Source: Candidatus Methanomethylophilaceae archaeon (GTDB taxonomy: Archaea > Thermoplasmatota > Thermoplasmata > Methanomassiliicoccales > Methanomethylophilaceae). From it: 39,576 bases of DNA. Below are positions 7,391 to 15,189 of the stretch, in pieces. Both the position numbers and the translations under genes were made by a program. The DNA is taken from contig JAFTYV010000050.1 of assembly GCA_017461225.1 (NCBI GenBank), forward strand, positions 1 through 39,576. The letters run 5' to 3'. The notes under the pieces were generated by a model that did no database searches, had not been told where the DNA came from, and saw nothing but the letters and a program-made list of their open reading frames with translations. Position 1 is the stretch's first letter. Each line of letters begins with the position of its first letter.

Positions 7391-9046
7391 TCACTCGGAC
7401 GATATGTCGAGCTCGTCGCTCTTGCGGATGACGACCCTGCGGACCTTCCCGCTGACCGATTTCGGAAGTTCCTCGACGAAATCGATCACCCTGGGGTACT
7501 TGTAGGGGGCGGTGTTCCTCTTGGTGTAGTCCTGGATCTCCTTCCTGAGGGCATCGGACGCCTCATAACCGGGCCTGAGGACGATGGTCGCCTTGACCAG
7601 CTGGCCCCTGACGGGGTCGGGGACACCGGTGACCGCGCACTCGAGGACCGCGGGGTGCTCCATGAGGACGCTCTCGATCTCGAAGGGGCTGATCCTGTAT
7701 CCGGAGGACTTGATGATGTCGTCGTTCCTGCCCATGTACCAGAAGTAACCGTCCTCGTCCCTCCATGCGACGTCGCCGGTGTGGTGCCATCCGTCCCTGA
7801 GGGTCTCGGCGGTCTTGGCTGCGTCCCTGTAGTACTCCTTGAATATGCCCGGGACACGGGGCTCGATGCTGACGACGATCTCGCCCTCCTCACCCGTGGG
7901 GACGGGCCTGCCCTGCCTGTCGACCAACTCGACACGGTACTGCGGGGACGGCTTGCCCATGGATCCGGGTTTGGGCGTCATGCCCCTGAGGGTACCGACG
8001 ATGACCGAGGACTCGCTCTGACCGAAGGCCTCCATGAGCTTCAGACCGGTGGCCTGGTACCATGTGTTGAACGTGTCGGGGTTGAGCGCCTCCCCTGCGA
8101 TGCAGCAGTTCTGGAGGGAGGACAGGTCGTGGCCCTCGAGTCCCGCGTTCAGGTAGAGCCTGAACATGGTGGGGGGACAGCAGAACGTGGTGACCCTGTG
8201 CCTCTCAATCATGTCGAGGATGTCGCTGGGGTCGAACCTGTCGAACTCGTAGACGAAGACCGCGGCCTCCATGATCCACTGGCCGTAGATCTTCCCCCAT
8301 GCGTTCTTCGCCCATCCGGTCTCGGCGACGGACCAGTGGAGACCCTCCGGGTCGACCTGGTGCCAGTGCTTGGCGAGGAGGATGTGTCCGAGGGGGTAGG
8401 AGTGGTCGTGGACCGCCATCTTGGGGTTGCCGGAGGTGCCGGATGTGAAGTACATCAGGAACCTGTCCGTCTTCCTCGTGGGGACCCTCTCCCATTCGTC
8501 GGAGAACGTCTCGACCTCCCTGTCGAAGTCGCACCATCCGTCCCTGGGACCGCCTACGATGAACCTGCAGGCGAGCTTGCCCACGTTCCCGGAGGCCTCG
8601 AAGGACTCCGCGATGTCGGTCTCGGATGTGACGATCGCCGCCTTGATGCCCGCCGCATCGATGCGGTACTCGATGTCGTGGGGCTTGAGCATGTACGTCG
8701 CGGGGACCGCGATGGCCCCCATCTTGTGGAGTGCGACGGAGATGTACCAGAACTGGTAGGCGTGCTTGAGGACCAGCATGACGAAGTCCCCCTTCCCGAT
8801 CCCCTTTGATGCGAGGTAGTTGCACGTCTTGTCGCTCATCCTCTTGATGTCCGCGAAGGTGAACGTCCTGGTCTCGCCGTTCTCGTGCTGCCATACGAGC
8901 GCCCTCCTGTCCGGGTCGTTCACTGCGATGTCGTCTACGATGTCGTATCCGAAGTTGAAGTCGTCCGGGCAGTCTATCCTCAGGTCCTCGAGGAGGCCGT
9001 TCTCGTCATAGGTCTCTCTGACGTATCTCAGATTGATGTTCCTCAT
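7391..9046 (-). CDS. AMP-forming acyl-CoA ligase, benzoate/medium-chain (ACSM-like) type
   Basis: About 551 residues, ANL superfamily, forming acyl-CoA from an acid, ATP and CoA. Motifs: YFTSGTSGNPKM (P-loop) near residue 200, AFGQSESS (adenine site), WYMGRNDDIIKSSGYRISP (hinge region) and the catalytic lysine in SVSGKVRR near the end. A GTG three codons earlier could also start it. I prefer the ATG because the paralogue also begins just before RNIN. It has its own upstream region with a TATA box and a large inverted repeat, so it is probably controlled separately from the paralogue. The SSGYRISPFEIE version resembles benzoate-CoA and medium-chain ligases; the true acid is unknown. Confidence 0.88.
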   Translation of the reverse strand: MRNINLRYVRETYDENGLLEDLRIDCPDDFNFGYDIVDDIAVNDPDRRALVWQHENGETRTFTFADIKRMSDKTCNYLASKGIGKGDFVMLVLKHAYQFWYISVALHKMGAIAVPATYMLKPHDIEYRIDAAGIKAAIVTSETDIAESFEASGNVGKLACRFIVGGPRDGWCDFDREVETFSDEWERVPTRKTDRFLMYFTSGTSGNPKMAVHDHSYPLGHILLAKHWHQVDPEGLHWSVAETGWAKNAWGKIYGQWIMEAAVFVYEFDRFDPSDILDMIERHRVTTFCCPPTMFRLYLNAGLEGHDLSSLQNCCIAGEALNPDTFNTWYQATGLKLMEAFGQSESSVIVGTLRGMTPKPGSMGKPSPQYRVELVDRQGRPVPTGEEGEIVVSIEPRVPGIFKEYYRDAAKTAETLRDGWHHTGDVAWRDEDGYFWYMGRNDDIIKSSGYRISPFEIESVLMEHPAVLECAVTGVPDPVRGQLVKATIVLRPGYEASDALRKEIQDYTKRNTAPYKYPRVIDFVEELPKSVSGKVRRVVIRKSDELDISSE

Positions 9047-9084
9047 GGCTAACACACACTTTTGTAGAGTGTCCGAGTTTCTTC

Positions 9085-9097
9085 ATATTATTTAATA
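9085..9097 (-). promoter_or_regulatory. TATA box of the downstream ligase
   Basis: On the minus strand GATATTAAATAAT covers about 9085-9097, predicting a start near 9062 and a leader of roughly 15-20 nt before the ATG at 9046. Confidence 0.55.
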
Positions 9098-9119
9098 TCG
9101 ATGTCCAAAAAAGGCGAAA

Positions 9120-9168
9120 ATTACGAATTTCGTAGATAAAACTACGGTTTCCCCACGAAATTCGTAAT
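9120..9168. promoter_or_regulatory. 14-bp perfect inverted repeat with nested hairpin upstream of a ligase promoter
   Basis: ATTACGAATTTCGT (9120-9133) and its exact reverse complement ACGAAATTCGTAAT (9155-9168) are separated by 21 bases. The left arm also overlaps a smaller hairpin, CGTAG (9131-9135) with CTACG (9142-9146), so the two pairings exclude each other. The element lies just upstream of the ligase TATA box and after the stop of the preceding ligase. It is most simply read as an operator for a dimeric regulator such as the XRE-cupin protein encoded nearby. In RNA it could also act as the 3' end of the upstream transcript. Confidence 0.6.
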
Positions 9169-9207
9169 GGTAGTTTAAATAGTTTGTACGAAAACCGAAG
9201 AATCGGA

Positions 9208-10866
9208 TCATTCGGCCTTCTTCGATGCCTCGGCGTCCTTCCCGCGGATCTCGACCCTGCGGACCTTTCCGCTGATGGTCTTAGGGAGCTCGGGTACGAA
9301 GTCCACCACACGGGGGTACTTGTACGGGGCGGTCTCCCTCTTGGTGAACTCCTGGATCTCCCTCTTCAGGTCGTCGGAGGGTTCGAAGCCCTGCCTGAGC
9401 ACGATGGTCGCCTTGACCAGCTGGCCCCTGACGGGGTCGGGGACACCGGTGACCGCACACTCGAGGACGGCGGGATGGAGCATGAGGGCGCTCTCGATCT
9501 CGAAGGGACTGATCCTGTATCCGGAGGACTTGATGATGTCGTCGTTCCTTCCGACGAACCAGTAGTAGCCGTCCTCGTCCTTCCACGCGACGTCGCCGGT
9601 GTGGTGCCATCCTCCCCTGAGGGTGACGGCGGTCTTCTCGGGGTCCCTGTAGTACCCGATCATGATACCGGGTGCGTCCGCCTTGACGACGATCTCCCCG
9701 TTGACACCGGGGGGACAGGATTCGCCGTCCTCGTTCACGATGTCGACCTCGAACTGCGGGGACGGCTTGCCCATGGATCCGGGCTTGGGCTCCATGCCCC
9801 TGAGGGTGCTGATGGCCAGGGTGGTCTCGGTCTGACCGAACCCCTCCATGAGCTTCAGTCCGGTCGCCTGGTACCAGGTGTTGAAGGTGTCCGGGTTGAG
9901 CGCCTCCCCTGCGATGCAGCAGTTCTGGAGGGATGACAGGTCATGTCCCTCGAGTCCCGCGTTCAGGTAGAGCCTGAACATGGTGGGGGGACAGCAGAAC
10001 GTGGTGATCCTGTGCTTCTCGATGAGGTCCAGGATGTCGGAGGGCACGAACTTCTCGTACTCGTAAACGAACGCGGCGGCCTCCATGATCCACTGGCCGT
10101 AGAGCGCGCCCCAGACGGCCTTGCCCCATCCGGTGTCGGACACGGTGTAGTGGATACCCTCGGGATCCACCTGGTGCCAGTGCTTGGCGGTCAGGATGTG
10201 TCCGAGGGAGTAGGTGTGGTCGTGGAGGACCATCTTGGGGTTGCCGGAGGTGCCGGATGTGAAGTACATCAGCATGGGCTCCTCCGCCTTCAGGTCCCTG
10301 CGCTCGAACCCCTCGGGTGCGGCCTCGACCTCTGCGTCGAAGTCCAGCCATCCCTCCCTGTTCTCACCGCAGAGAATCCTGACCTTCAGGGAGGGGATGT
10401 CCTCCGCGGCCTCCACGGAGTGGCTGACGTTGGACTGGTCCGTGCAGATGACGGCCTTGACGTCGGCGGCCCTGACGCGGTACTCGATGTCGTGCTTGGT
10501 GAGCATGTGGGTGGCGGGTGCGGCGATCGCCCCGAGCTTGTGGAGCGCGACCATGCAGAACCAGAACTGGTACCTCTGCTTCAGGATCAGCATGACGACG
10601 TCGCCCTTGCCGATGCCGTGTGCGGCCAGGCAGTTGGCGGTCTTGTCGCTCATCCTCTTCATCTCCGCGAAGGTGAAGGTCCTCCCGCCGCCGTTGCAGC
10701 TGTCCCACACCAGCGCCCTCCTGTCGGGGTCGTTCACGGCGATGTCGTCGACGATGTCGTATCCGAAGTTGTAGTCCTCGGGGTACTTGACCCTGTACGT
10801 GCTGAGGAGCCCCTTCTCGTCGTAGGTCTCCTCGAGGTACCTCTCGTTGATGTTCCTCACTGGCAT
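9208..10866 (-). CDS. AMP-forming acyl-CoA ligase, benzoate/medium-chain (ACSM-like) type, paralogue
   Basis: About 552 residues and closely related to the ligase at 7391-9046, as a tandem duplicate. It has YFTSGTSGNPKM, GFGQTETT, WFVGRNDDIIKSSGYRISP and a C-terminal TISGKVRR lysine motif, so all ANL elements are intact. The adenine-site neighbourhood (GFGQTETTLAIS) differs from the paralogue (AFGQSESSVIVG), while a core of about 40 residues just before it is identical, consistent with similar chemistry on different acids. The ATG at 10866 overlaps the XRE-cupin stop by 10 bases. A GTG two codons later is an alternative start. Regulator and ligase form one operon. Confidence 0.88.
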   Translation of the reverse strand: MPVRNINERYLEETYDEKGLLSTYRVKYPEDYNFGYDIVDDIAVNDPDRRALVWDSCNGGGRTFTFAEMKRMSDKTANCLAAHGIGKGDVVMLILKQRYQFWFCMVALHKLGAIAAPATHMLTKHDIEYRVRAADVKAVICTDQSNVSHSVEAAEDIPSLKVRILCGENREGWLDFDAEVEAAPEGFERRDLKAEEPMLMYFTSGTSGNPKMVLHDHTYSLGHILTAKHWHQVDPEGIHYTVSDTGWGKAVWGALYGQWIMEAAAFVYEYEKFVPSDILDLIEKHRITTFCCPPTMFRLYLNAGLEGHDLSSLQNCCIAGEALNPDTFNTWYQATGLKLMEGFGQTETTLAISTLRGMEPKPGSMGKPSPQFEVDIVNEDGESCPPGVNGEIVVKADAPGIMIGYYRDPEKTAVTLRGGWHHTGDVAWKDEDGYYWFVGRNDDIIKSSGYRISPFEIESALMLHPAVLECAVTGVPDPVRGQLVKATIVLRQGFEPSDDLKREIQEFTKRETAPYKYPRVVDFVPELPKTISGKVRRVEIRGKDAEASKKAE

Positions 10867-11429
10867 CCCTTCATCACCACCGCTATGAACCTGCATCCGG
10901 TCTCGGAGGTGGCGTACATGCCGTGGGGCCTGCCGGAGTCGTAGTACACGGAGTCACCGGGGCCGAGGTCCATCTCGTGGCCGTCGTGGCTGAACCTGAG
11001 AGTGCCCTCCAGGACGTAGTCGAACTCCTGGCCCTCGTGGGTGGAGACGCGGATGGGTGCGCCCTGGTCCTCCTCGATGTAGGGGGCTATGACGACGAAC
11101 GTCTCGGACAGCTTGTCCTTGAAGTTGAAGGCGAGGTGCTGGTACTCGAAACCGATGCGCCTCTTCATGGGGAGACCCTCCCCGTTCCTTATGAGGGTGC
11201 ACTTGGACAGGTGCGGGCCCTCGCCCGTGATGATCTCGACGATGTCAATACCGAACCTCTCAGCGCACTTGTAGAGGAAAGTGAACGAGAAATCCCTGTT
11301 TCCGGACTCGTACTCCCTGTATTCTTCGACGGGCTTGCCGACGACATCCGCCATCTCCTCGACGGTTATGTCGCACAGCTCGCGCATAGCGACTATGCGC
11401 TCAGCAATCTCTGCGATGTTGGGTTCCAT
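10857..11429 (-). CDS. XRE-family regulator with C-terminal cupin sensor domain (second copy)
   Basis: A 190-residue protein with an N-terminal helix-turn-helix (RELCDITVEEMADVVGK then YREYESGNRDFSF, about residues 15-50) and a C-terminal cupin (STHEGQEFDYVLEGTLRFS, GPGDSVYYDSGRPHG). The cupin has metal- or ligand-site-like His/Glu residues. I chose the ATG at 11429 because the TATA box and helix-turn-helix layout fit; the frame stays open further upstream but crosses the divergent promoter. It overlaps the ligase start and probably controls that operon, perhaps also the inverted repeat at 9120-9168. It resembles the regulator at 4647 in design but is clearly diverged. Confidence 0.87.
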   Translation of the reverse strand: MEPNIAEIAERIVAMRELCDITVEEMADVVGKPVEEYREYESGNRDFSFTFLYKCAERFGIDIVEIITGEGPHLSKCTLIRNGEGLPMKRRIGFEYQHLAFNFKDKLSETFVVIAPYIEEDQGAPIRVSTHEGQEFDYVLEGTLRFSHDGHEMDLGPGDSVYYDSGRPHGMYATSETGCRFIAVVMKGCQ

Positions 11430-11457
11430 TGTTATCGCCGTACGGGCCAGAGCATGA

Positions 11458-11521
11458 TTGTATATATACGTACATGACGGGCGCGAACAATCGCGCGCGT
11501 TAAAGGTATATAGCACGCGCG
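11458..11521. promoter_or_regulatory. Divergent promoters with an inverted repeat around one TATA box
   Basis: For the minus-strand regulator, GTATATATAC at about 11460-11469 predicts a start near 11437, only a few bases before its ATG. For the plus-strand operon, GGTATATAG at about 11505-11513 predicts a start near the first codon, a leaderless arrangement. That TATA box is enclosed by a 7-bp inverted repeat, CGCGCGT (11494-11500) and ACGCGCG (11515-11521), well placed for a repressor to block TBP. Confidence 0.55.
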
Positions 11522-11525
11522 GGAT

Positions 11526-12203
11526 GTGACGGACATGTTCCCGTTGGAGAAGAGGGTGACCGTCGTCTGCGGACACTACGGCACCGGCAAGACCAACCTT
11601 TCCATCAACCTGGCACTGGACTGTGCCAGAAGGGGGGAGGAGGTCACGCTCGTCGACATGGATGTCGTCAACCCGTACTTCAGGTCCGCCGACTACTCGG
11701 ACCTCCTGGAATCGGAGGGCGTGAGGGTCATCGGCCCCAACTTCGCCAACACCAACCTCGACACCCCGTCCCTCCCCGGTTCGGCGAGGGTCGCGATCGA
11801 GGAGGGGGGAAGGGTGATAGTGGACGTCGGAGGCGACGACGCGGGCGCCACCGCGCTCGGTATGTACGCCGGGACCCTGGAGGGTTCCGACCCGGACGTG
11901 CTGTACGTCGTCAACATGTACAGGTCCCTGACCACCCGTCCCGAGGAGGCCGTGGGGATCCTCCGCGAGATCGAGGCCGCCGCCCGCATAAGGGTCACCG
12001 GCCTGGTCAACAACTCCCATCTGAAGCAGGACACGGTGGCGGACACCGTCCTGGGTTCGATGGGTTTCGCCGACGAGGTGTCCCGTGCCACGGGACTCCC
12101 CCTCAGGTTCACGACCGCACCGCGCCAGGTGGCGGTCGACCTCTTAAATAAAGTACCGAACATCTACCCCGTGGACGTCTGTGTTAGGGCGCCATGGGAA
12201 TGA
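11526..12203 (+). CDS. P-loop (ParA/MinD-like) ATPase linked to the 2-oxoacid oxidoreductase
   Basis: A 225-residue cytosolic nucleotide-binding protein. The Walker A loop GHYGTGKTN lies near residue 16, a switch-like DMDVVNPYFRS near 44, and a Walker B-like VIVDVGGDD near 97. It resembles the SIMIBI class of ATPases that load or mature metal enzymes. It starts the operon and overlaps the ferredoxin subunit gene by 10 bases. Related ATPases are often encoded beside KOR/VOR-type oxidoreductases, so a role in assembly or control of the complex is reasonable but not demonstrated. The start may be GTG 11526 or ATG 11535; the transcript would be leaderless or nearly so. Confidence 0.75.
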   Translation: MTDMFPLEKRVTVVCGHYGTGKTNLSINLALDCARRGEEVTLVDMDVVNPYFRSADYSDLLESEGVRVIGPNFANTNLDTPSLPGSARVAIEEGGRVIVDVGGDDAGATALGMYAGTLEGSDPDVLYVVNMYRSLTTRPEEAVGILREIEAAARIRVTGLVNNSHLKQDTVADTVLGSMGFADEVSRATGLPLRFTTAPRQVAVDLLNKVPNIYPVDVCVRAPWE

Positions 12204-12424
12204 ACAGGTGGTTTCAGATGCCCAGAGTAACCGTCAACAACAACATATGCAAGGGCTGCGAGATGTGCGTGGCAGCGTGCCCCAAGCACATCATGGCCCT
12301 CGACAAGAGTATCACGAACAGCAAGGGATACCACCCCGCGCACGTGACCGACGAGTCCGCGTGCACCGGATGCGGGTCCTGTGCGATCATGTGCCCCGAC
12401 GTGGCCATCAGGATCGAGGTGTGA
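12194..12424 (+). CDS. 2-oxoacid:ferredoxin oxidoreductase, delta (2[4Fe-4S] ferredoxin) subunit
   Basis: A 76-residue bacterial-type ferredoxin with two complete cluster motifs: CKGCEMCVAACP and CTGCGSCAIMCP. It relays electrons between the thiamine-diphosphate site of the oxidoreductase and external ferredoxin. An ATG at 12218 (MPRVTV) would give a shorter protein that matches family N-termini more closely; the ATG at 12194 overlaps the ATPase gene by 10 bases. It comes first in the order delta-alpha-beta-gamma, and the alpha gene begins two bases after its stop. Confidence 0.9.
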   Translation: MGMNRWFQMPRVTVNNNICKGCEMCVAACPKHIMALDKSITNSKGYHPAHVTDESACTGCGSCAIMCPDVAIRIEV

Positions 12425-12426
12425 TC

Positions 12427-13491
12427 ATGGGCGAGAAGGTCCTCATGAAGGGTAACGAGGCCATCGCGGAGGCCGCCATCGCGGCCGGATGCAGGCACTT
12501 CTTCGGATACCCCATCACACCCCAGACCGAGGTCGCGGCATACATGTCCAAGAGGATGCCCAAGATCGACGGCGTCTACCTCCAGGCGGAGTCCGAGGTC
12601 GCATCGATCAACATGGTCCTCGGAGCCGGAGCGGCCGGTGTCAGGGTCATGACATCCACCTCGTCCCCCGGTGTGAGCCTCATGGCCGAGGGTATCTCCT
12701 ACATCGCGGGTTCCGACGTCCCCTGCCTCATCGTCAACGTCCAACGCGGCGGACCCGGGCTCGGCGGCATCCAGCCCTCCCAGGCCGACTACTTCCAGGC
12801 CACGAAGTCCACCGCACACGGCGACTTCCACATGCTCGTCTTCGCACCCTCCACCGTACAGGAGACCGTCGACATGATCTCGACCGCCTTCGACCTCGGC
12901 GACAAGTACAGGATGCCCGCCATGGTCCTGTCCGACGGTATGCTCGGACAGATGATGGAGCCCGTCGTCCTCCCCGATGCGAGGGACCCCGACAACGACT
13001 CCAAGGAGTGGGCGGCATGCGGACACGGCAACAAGAGGGAGCACAACGTCGTGAACTCCCTCTACATCGACCCCAGGGAGCTCGAGACCCTCGTCCGCAA
13101 GAGGTACGAGAGGTACGCCGAGATCGAGGAGAACGAGCAGAGGGCCGAGGAGTACCTCACCGACGACGCGGACATCATCGTGGTCGCCTACGGATCCTCC
13201 TCCAGGGTGTCCCGCTCCGCCATCGACATGGCGAGGAAGCAGGGCATCAAGGTCGGAATGGTCAGGCCCATCACGCTCTGGCCCTTCCCCAAGAAGGCCC
13301 TCCTCAAGCACGCCGACCATGCGAAGGCGTTCCTGTCCGTGGAGATGTCCATGGGACAGATGGTCGAGGACATCAAGCTCGCAGTCGAGTGCAAGGTCCC
13401 CGTGGAGTTCTACGGCCGCACCGGAGGTGTGATCCCCACACCCAACGAGGTCCTCGAACAGATCATCAGAATCAACGGAGGTGACCAGTGA
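12427..13491 (+). CDS. vorB: 2-oxoacid:ferredoxin oxidoreductase alpha subunit, probably VorB (3-methyl-2-oxobutanoate)
   Basis: A 354-residue alpha subunit carrying the pyrimidine-binding domain (KGNEAIAEAAIAAGCRHFFGYPITPQTE) and the transketolase-C-like domain (VAYGSSSRVSRSAIDMA, VRPITLWPFP). The enzyme oxidises a branched-chain 2-oxoacid with CoA and ferredoxin to acyl-CoA and CO2, or runs in reverse. The AESE-INMV, RGGPGLG and SDGMLGQMMEP stretches, and the block around WAACGHGNKREHNVVNSLYID, look more like VOR than 2-oxoglutarate (KOR) alpha subunits. KOR specificity is not excluded. The leucine-pathway genes next door support a branched-chain role. Confidence 0.8.
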   Translation: MGEKVLMKGNEAIAEAAIAAGCRHFFGYPITPQTEVAAYMSKRMPKIDGVYLQAESEVASINMVLGAGAAGVRVMTSTSSPGVSLMAEGISYIAGSDVPCLIVNVQRGGPGLGGIQPSQADYFQATKSTAHGDFHMLVFAPSTVQETVDMISTAFDLGDKYRMPAMVLSDGMLGQMMEPVVLPDARDPDNDSKEWAACGHGNKREHNVVNSLYIDPRELETLVRKRYERYAEIEENEQRAEEYLTDDADIIVVAYGSSSRVSRSAIDMARKQGIKVGMVRPITLWPFPKKALLKHADHAKAFLSVEMSMGQMVEDIKLAVECKVPVEFYGRTGGVIPTPNEVLEQIIRINGGDQ

Positions 13492-14240
13492 TGGCAATCA
13501 AAGGGGAGAAGCCCCATGCACTCACCGACGCACCCTTCCACTACTGCCCCGGCTGCACGCACGGGATCGTGCACAGGCTCGTGGCGGAGGTCATCGACGA
13601 ACTCGGTGTCGAGGGCAGGGCCGTCGGAATAGCATCCGTAGGATGCTCCGTCTTCACTTACAACTACTTCAACTGCGACATGGTCCAGGCACCCCACGGA
13701 CGCGCACCCGCCGTCGCCACCGGTGTCAAGAGGGCCAGGCCCGACAACGTCGTCTTCACCTACCAGGGTGACGGCGACCTCGCCGCGATCGGAATGGGAG
13801 AGACCGTCCACGCGGCAAGCAGGGGCGAGAACATCGTCGCCATCTTCATCAACAACGCGATCTACGGCATGACCGGGGGACAGATGGCCCCCACCACCCT
13901 GCCCGGACAGGTCACCCAGACCTCCCCCTACGGAAGGGACGTGAAGACCGCCGGCAACCCCATCAGGGTCTGCGAGCTCCTGTCCTCCCTGGACGGGGTC
14001 GCACTCGCACAGCGCGTCACCGTCGACAGCGTGAAGAACGTCAGGGAGGCCAAGAGGGCCATCAGGAAGGCGTTCGAGTACCAGATCGCCGGAAAGGGCT
14101 ACAGCATCGTGGAGGTCGTCTCCACCTGCCCCACCAACTGGGGCATGTCGCCCACCGACGCACTCCAGTGGATGAGGGACAACATGATCCCCTACTACCC
14201 GCTCGGGGTCTACAAGGATGTCGGGGAGGGAGAGCAGTGA
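13488..14240 (+). CDS. vorA: 2-oxoacid:ferredoxin oxidoreductase beta subunit (thiamine diphosphate binding)
   Basis: A 250-residue beta subunit. The cluster-associated start CPGCTHG is at about residue 20, the thiamine diphosphate/Mg motif GDGDLAAIG at about 94 is followed by NNAIYGMTGGQ, and a conserved VGCSVF lies near 50. It forms the active site with VorB. The ATG overlaps the alpha stop by four bases (ATGA); a second Met codon two bases after that stop is an alternative start. The substrate is assigned only by the alpha subunit and context. Confidence 0.85.
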   Translation: MMAIKGEKPHALTDAPFHYCPGCTHGIVHRLVAEVIDELGVEGRAVGIASVGCSVFTYNYFNCDMVQAPHGRAPAVATGVKRARPDNVVFTYQGDGDLAAIGMGETVHAASRGENIVAIFINNAIYGMTGGQMAPTTLPGQVTQTSPYGRDVKTAGNPIRVCELLSSLDGVALAQRVTVDSVKNVREAKRAIRKAFEYQIAGKGYSIVEVVSTCPTNWGMSPTDALQWMRDNMIPYYPLGVYKDVGEGEQ

Positions 14241-14770
14241 GCGACCTCAACGTGCTCTTCGCCGGATTCGGGGGACAGGGCATCCTGTTCACCGGGAAGG
14301 TCATGGCCTACGCCGCCCTCGTGGAGGACAAGGAGCTCTCCTGGCTCCCCTCCTACGGACCCGAGATGCGCGGTGGTACCGCATCCTGCAGCGTCTGCAT
14401 CTCCGACAAGGCGATCGGTTCGCCCCTGGTCGTCAACCCCGACGTCCTGGTCGCGATGAACCTTCCCTCCCTGGAGAAGTACATGGACGACGTCGTCCCC
14501 GGCGGCATCATCATCGTCGACAGCTCGATCGTCCAGAGGGAGGTCGAGCGCGAAGATGTCAAAGTCGTCCGCATCGACGCGTCCAGGATCGCCGAGGAGA
14601 ACGGACTGAAGGGTGCGGCCAACATGGTCATCCTCGGGAAGCTGTTCAAGGAGACCGGGTTCTGCTCCGCGGAGAGCCTGGACCTGGGACTCCAGAAGAG
14701 CATACCCCCGAAGAAGGCGGCGCTCCTGGAGAACAACAGGAAGGCCATCGCCCTCGGTATCGAGAACTGA
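14237..14770 (+). CDS. 2-oxoacid:ferredoxin oxidoreductase gamma subunit
   Basis: A 177-residue catalytic-domain-III (gamma) subunit starting at a GTG that overlaps the beta stop by four bases (GTGA). The Gly-rich FAGFGGQGILFTGK motif near the N-terminus, SYGPEMRGGTASCSV and the C-terminal GAANMVILGKLFKETG are typical of the family and bind CoA or contact the other subunits. It is the last gene of the operon and is followed by two hairpins. An in-frame upstream ATG exists but would lie inside the beta gene and read non-conserved sequence. Confidence 0.88.
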   Translation: MSDLNVLFAGFGGQGILFTGKVMAYAALVEDKELSWLPSYGPEMRGGTASCSVCISDKAIGSPLVVNPDVLVAMNLPSLEKYMDDVVPGGIIIVDSSIVQREVEREDVKVVRIDASRIAEENGLKGAANMVILGKLFKETGFCSAESLDLGLQKSIPPKKAALLENNRKAIALGIEN

Positions 14771-14771
14771 T

Positions 14772-14820
14772 CGGGGCTCAGGCCCCGGTCAAACCATTTC
14801 GGAAACGTTTTCCACCTTTT
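14772..14820 (+). terminator. Hairpins and T-rich tail after the oxidoreductase operon
   Basis: A perfect 6-bp stem CGGGGC-TCAG-GCCCCG (14772-14787) is followed by a smaller GGAAA/TTTCC hairpin and short T-runs up to about 14820. The azlD stop lies convergently at 14857, so the 86-base gap probably ends transcripts from both sides. Confidence 0.55.
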
Positions 14821-14856
14821 CCCCCACGACCTTGGTCACCGGAGGTGTCGGCACCA

Positions 14857-15189
14857 TCAGACGAACACGAACTGTATCAGGAACATGTACAGGACGGTGC
14901 CCACACCTATGCTGAGCAGGATGTTCCTCTTCCATACATGGAGTGCGACGACCACGACGCAGGAGACCAGCTCCGGTATGCCGTAGGGGTACGCCAGGGC
15001 CTCCGTGGACTTCAGGCAGTACACCACGAGCATGCCTATGATGGCTGGGGTCAGGACCCTCCCGATGTAGCTCACCGTCGGGGGAATCTCCTTTCCCTTC
15101 GGGAACGCTATGAACGATGCCGCACGGGTGGCGAAGGTCGCCACCGCGACGACCGCGATCATGATCAGGGAGGACGTGGTGTCAAGCAC
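14857..15189 (-). CDS. azlD: AzlD-family branched-chain amino-acid transport subunit
   Basis: About 110 residues and three to four membrane helices, ending in a hydrophobic FLIQFVFV tail. AzlD proteins work with AzlC to export (or exchange) branched-chain amino acids. I chose the GTG at 15189, which overlaps the azlC stop by eight bases; an ATG at 15213 would add eight residues and overlap by 32. Sequence features: ATRAASFIAFPKG and YIGRVLTPAIIGML are typical of the family. It sits next to leucine biosynthesis genes, consistent with control of the Leu/Ile/Val pool. Confidence 0.85.
   Translation of the reverse strand: MLDTTSSLIMIAVVAVATFATRAASFIAFPKGKEIPPTVSYIGRVLTPAIIGMLVVYCLKSTEALAYPYGIPELVSCVVVVALHVWKRNILLSIGVGTVLYMFLIQFVFV

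Noticed and set aside
7256-8809. Plus-strand open frame of about 517 codons starting in the convergent gap
   Set aside because: All but the first 45 or so codons are antisense to a well-supported ligase, and the start region has no ribosome site.
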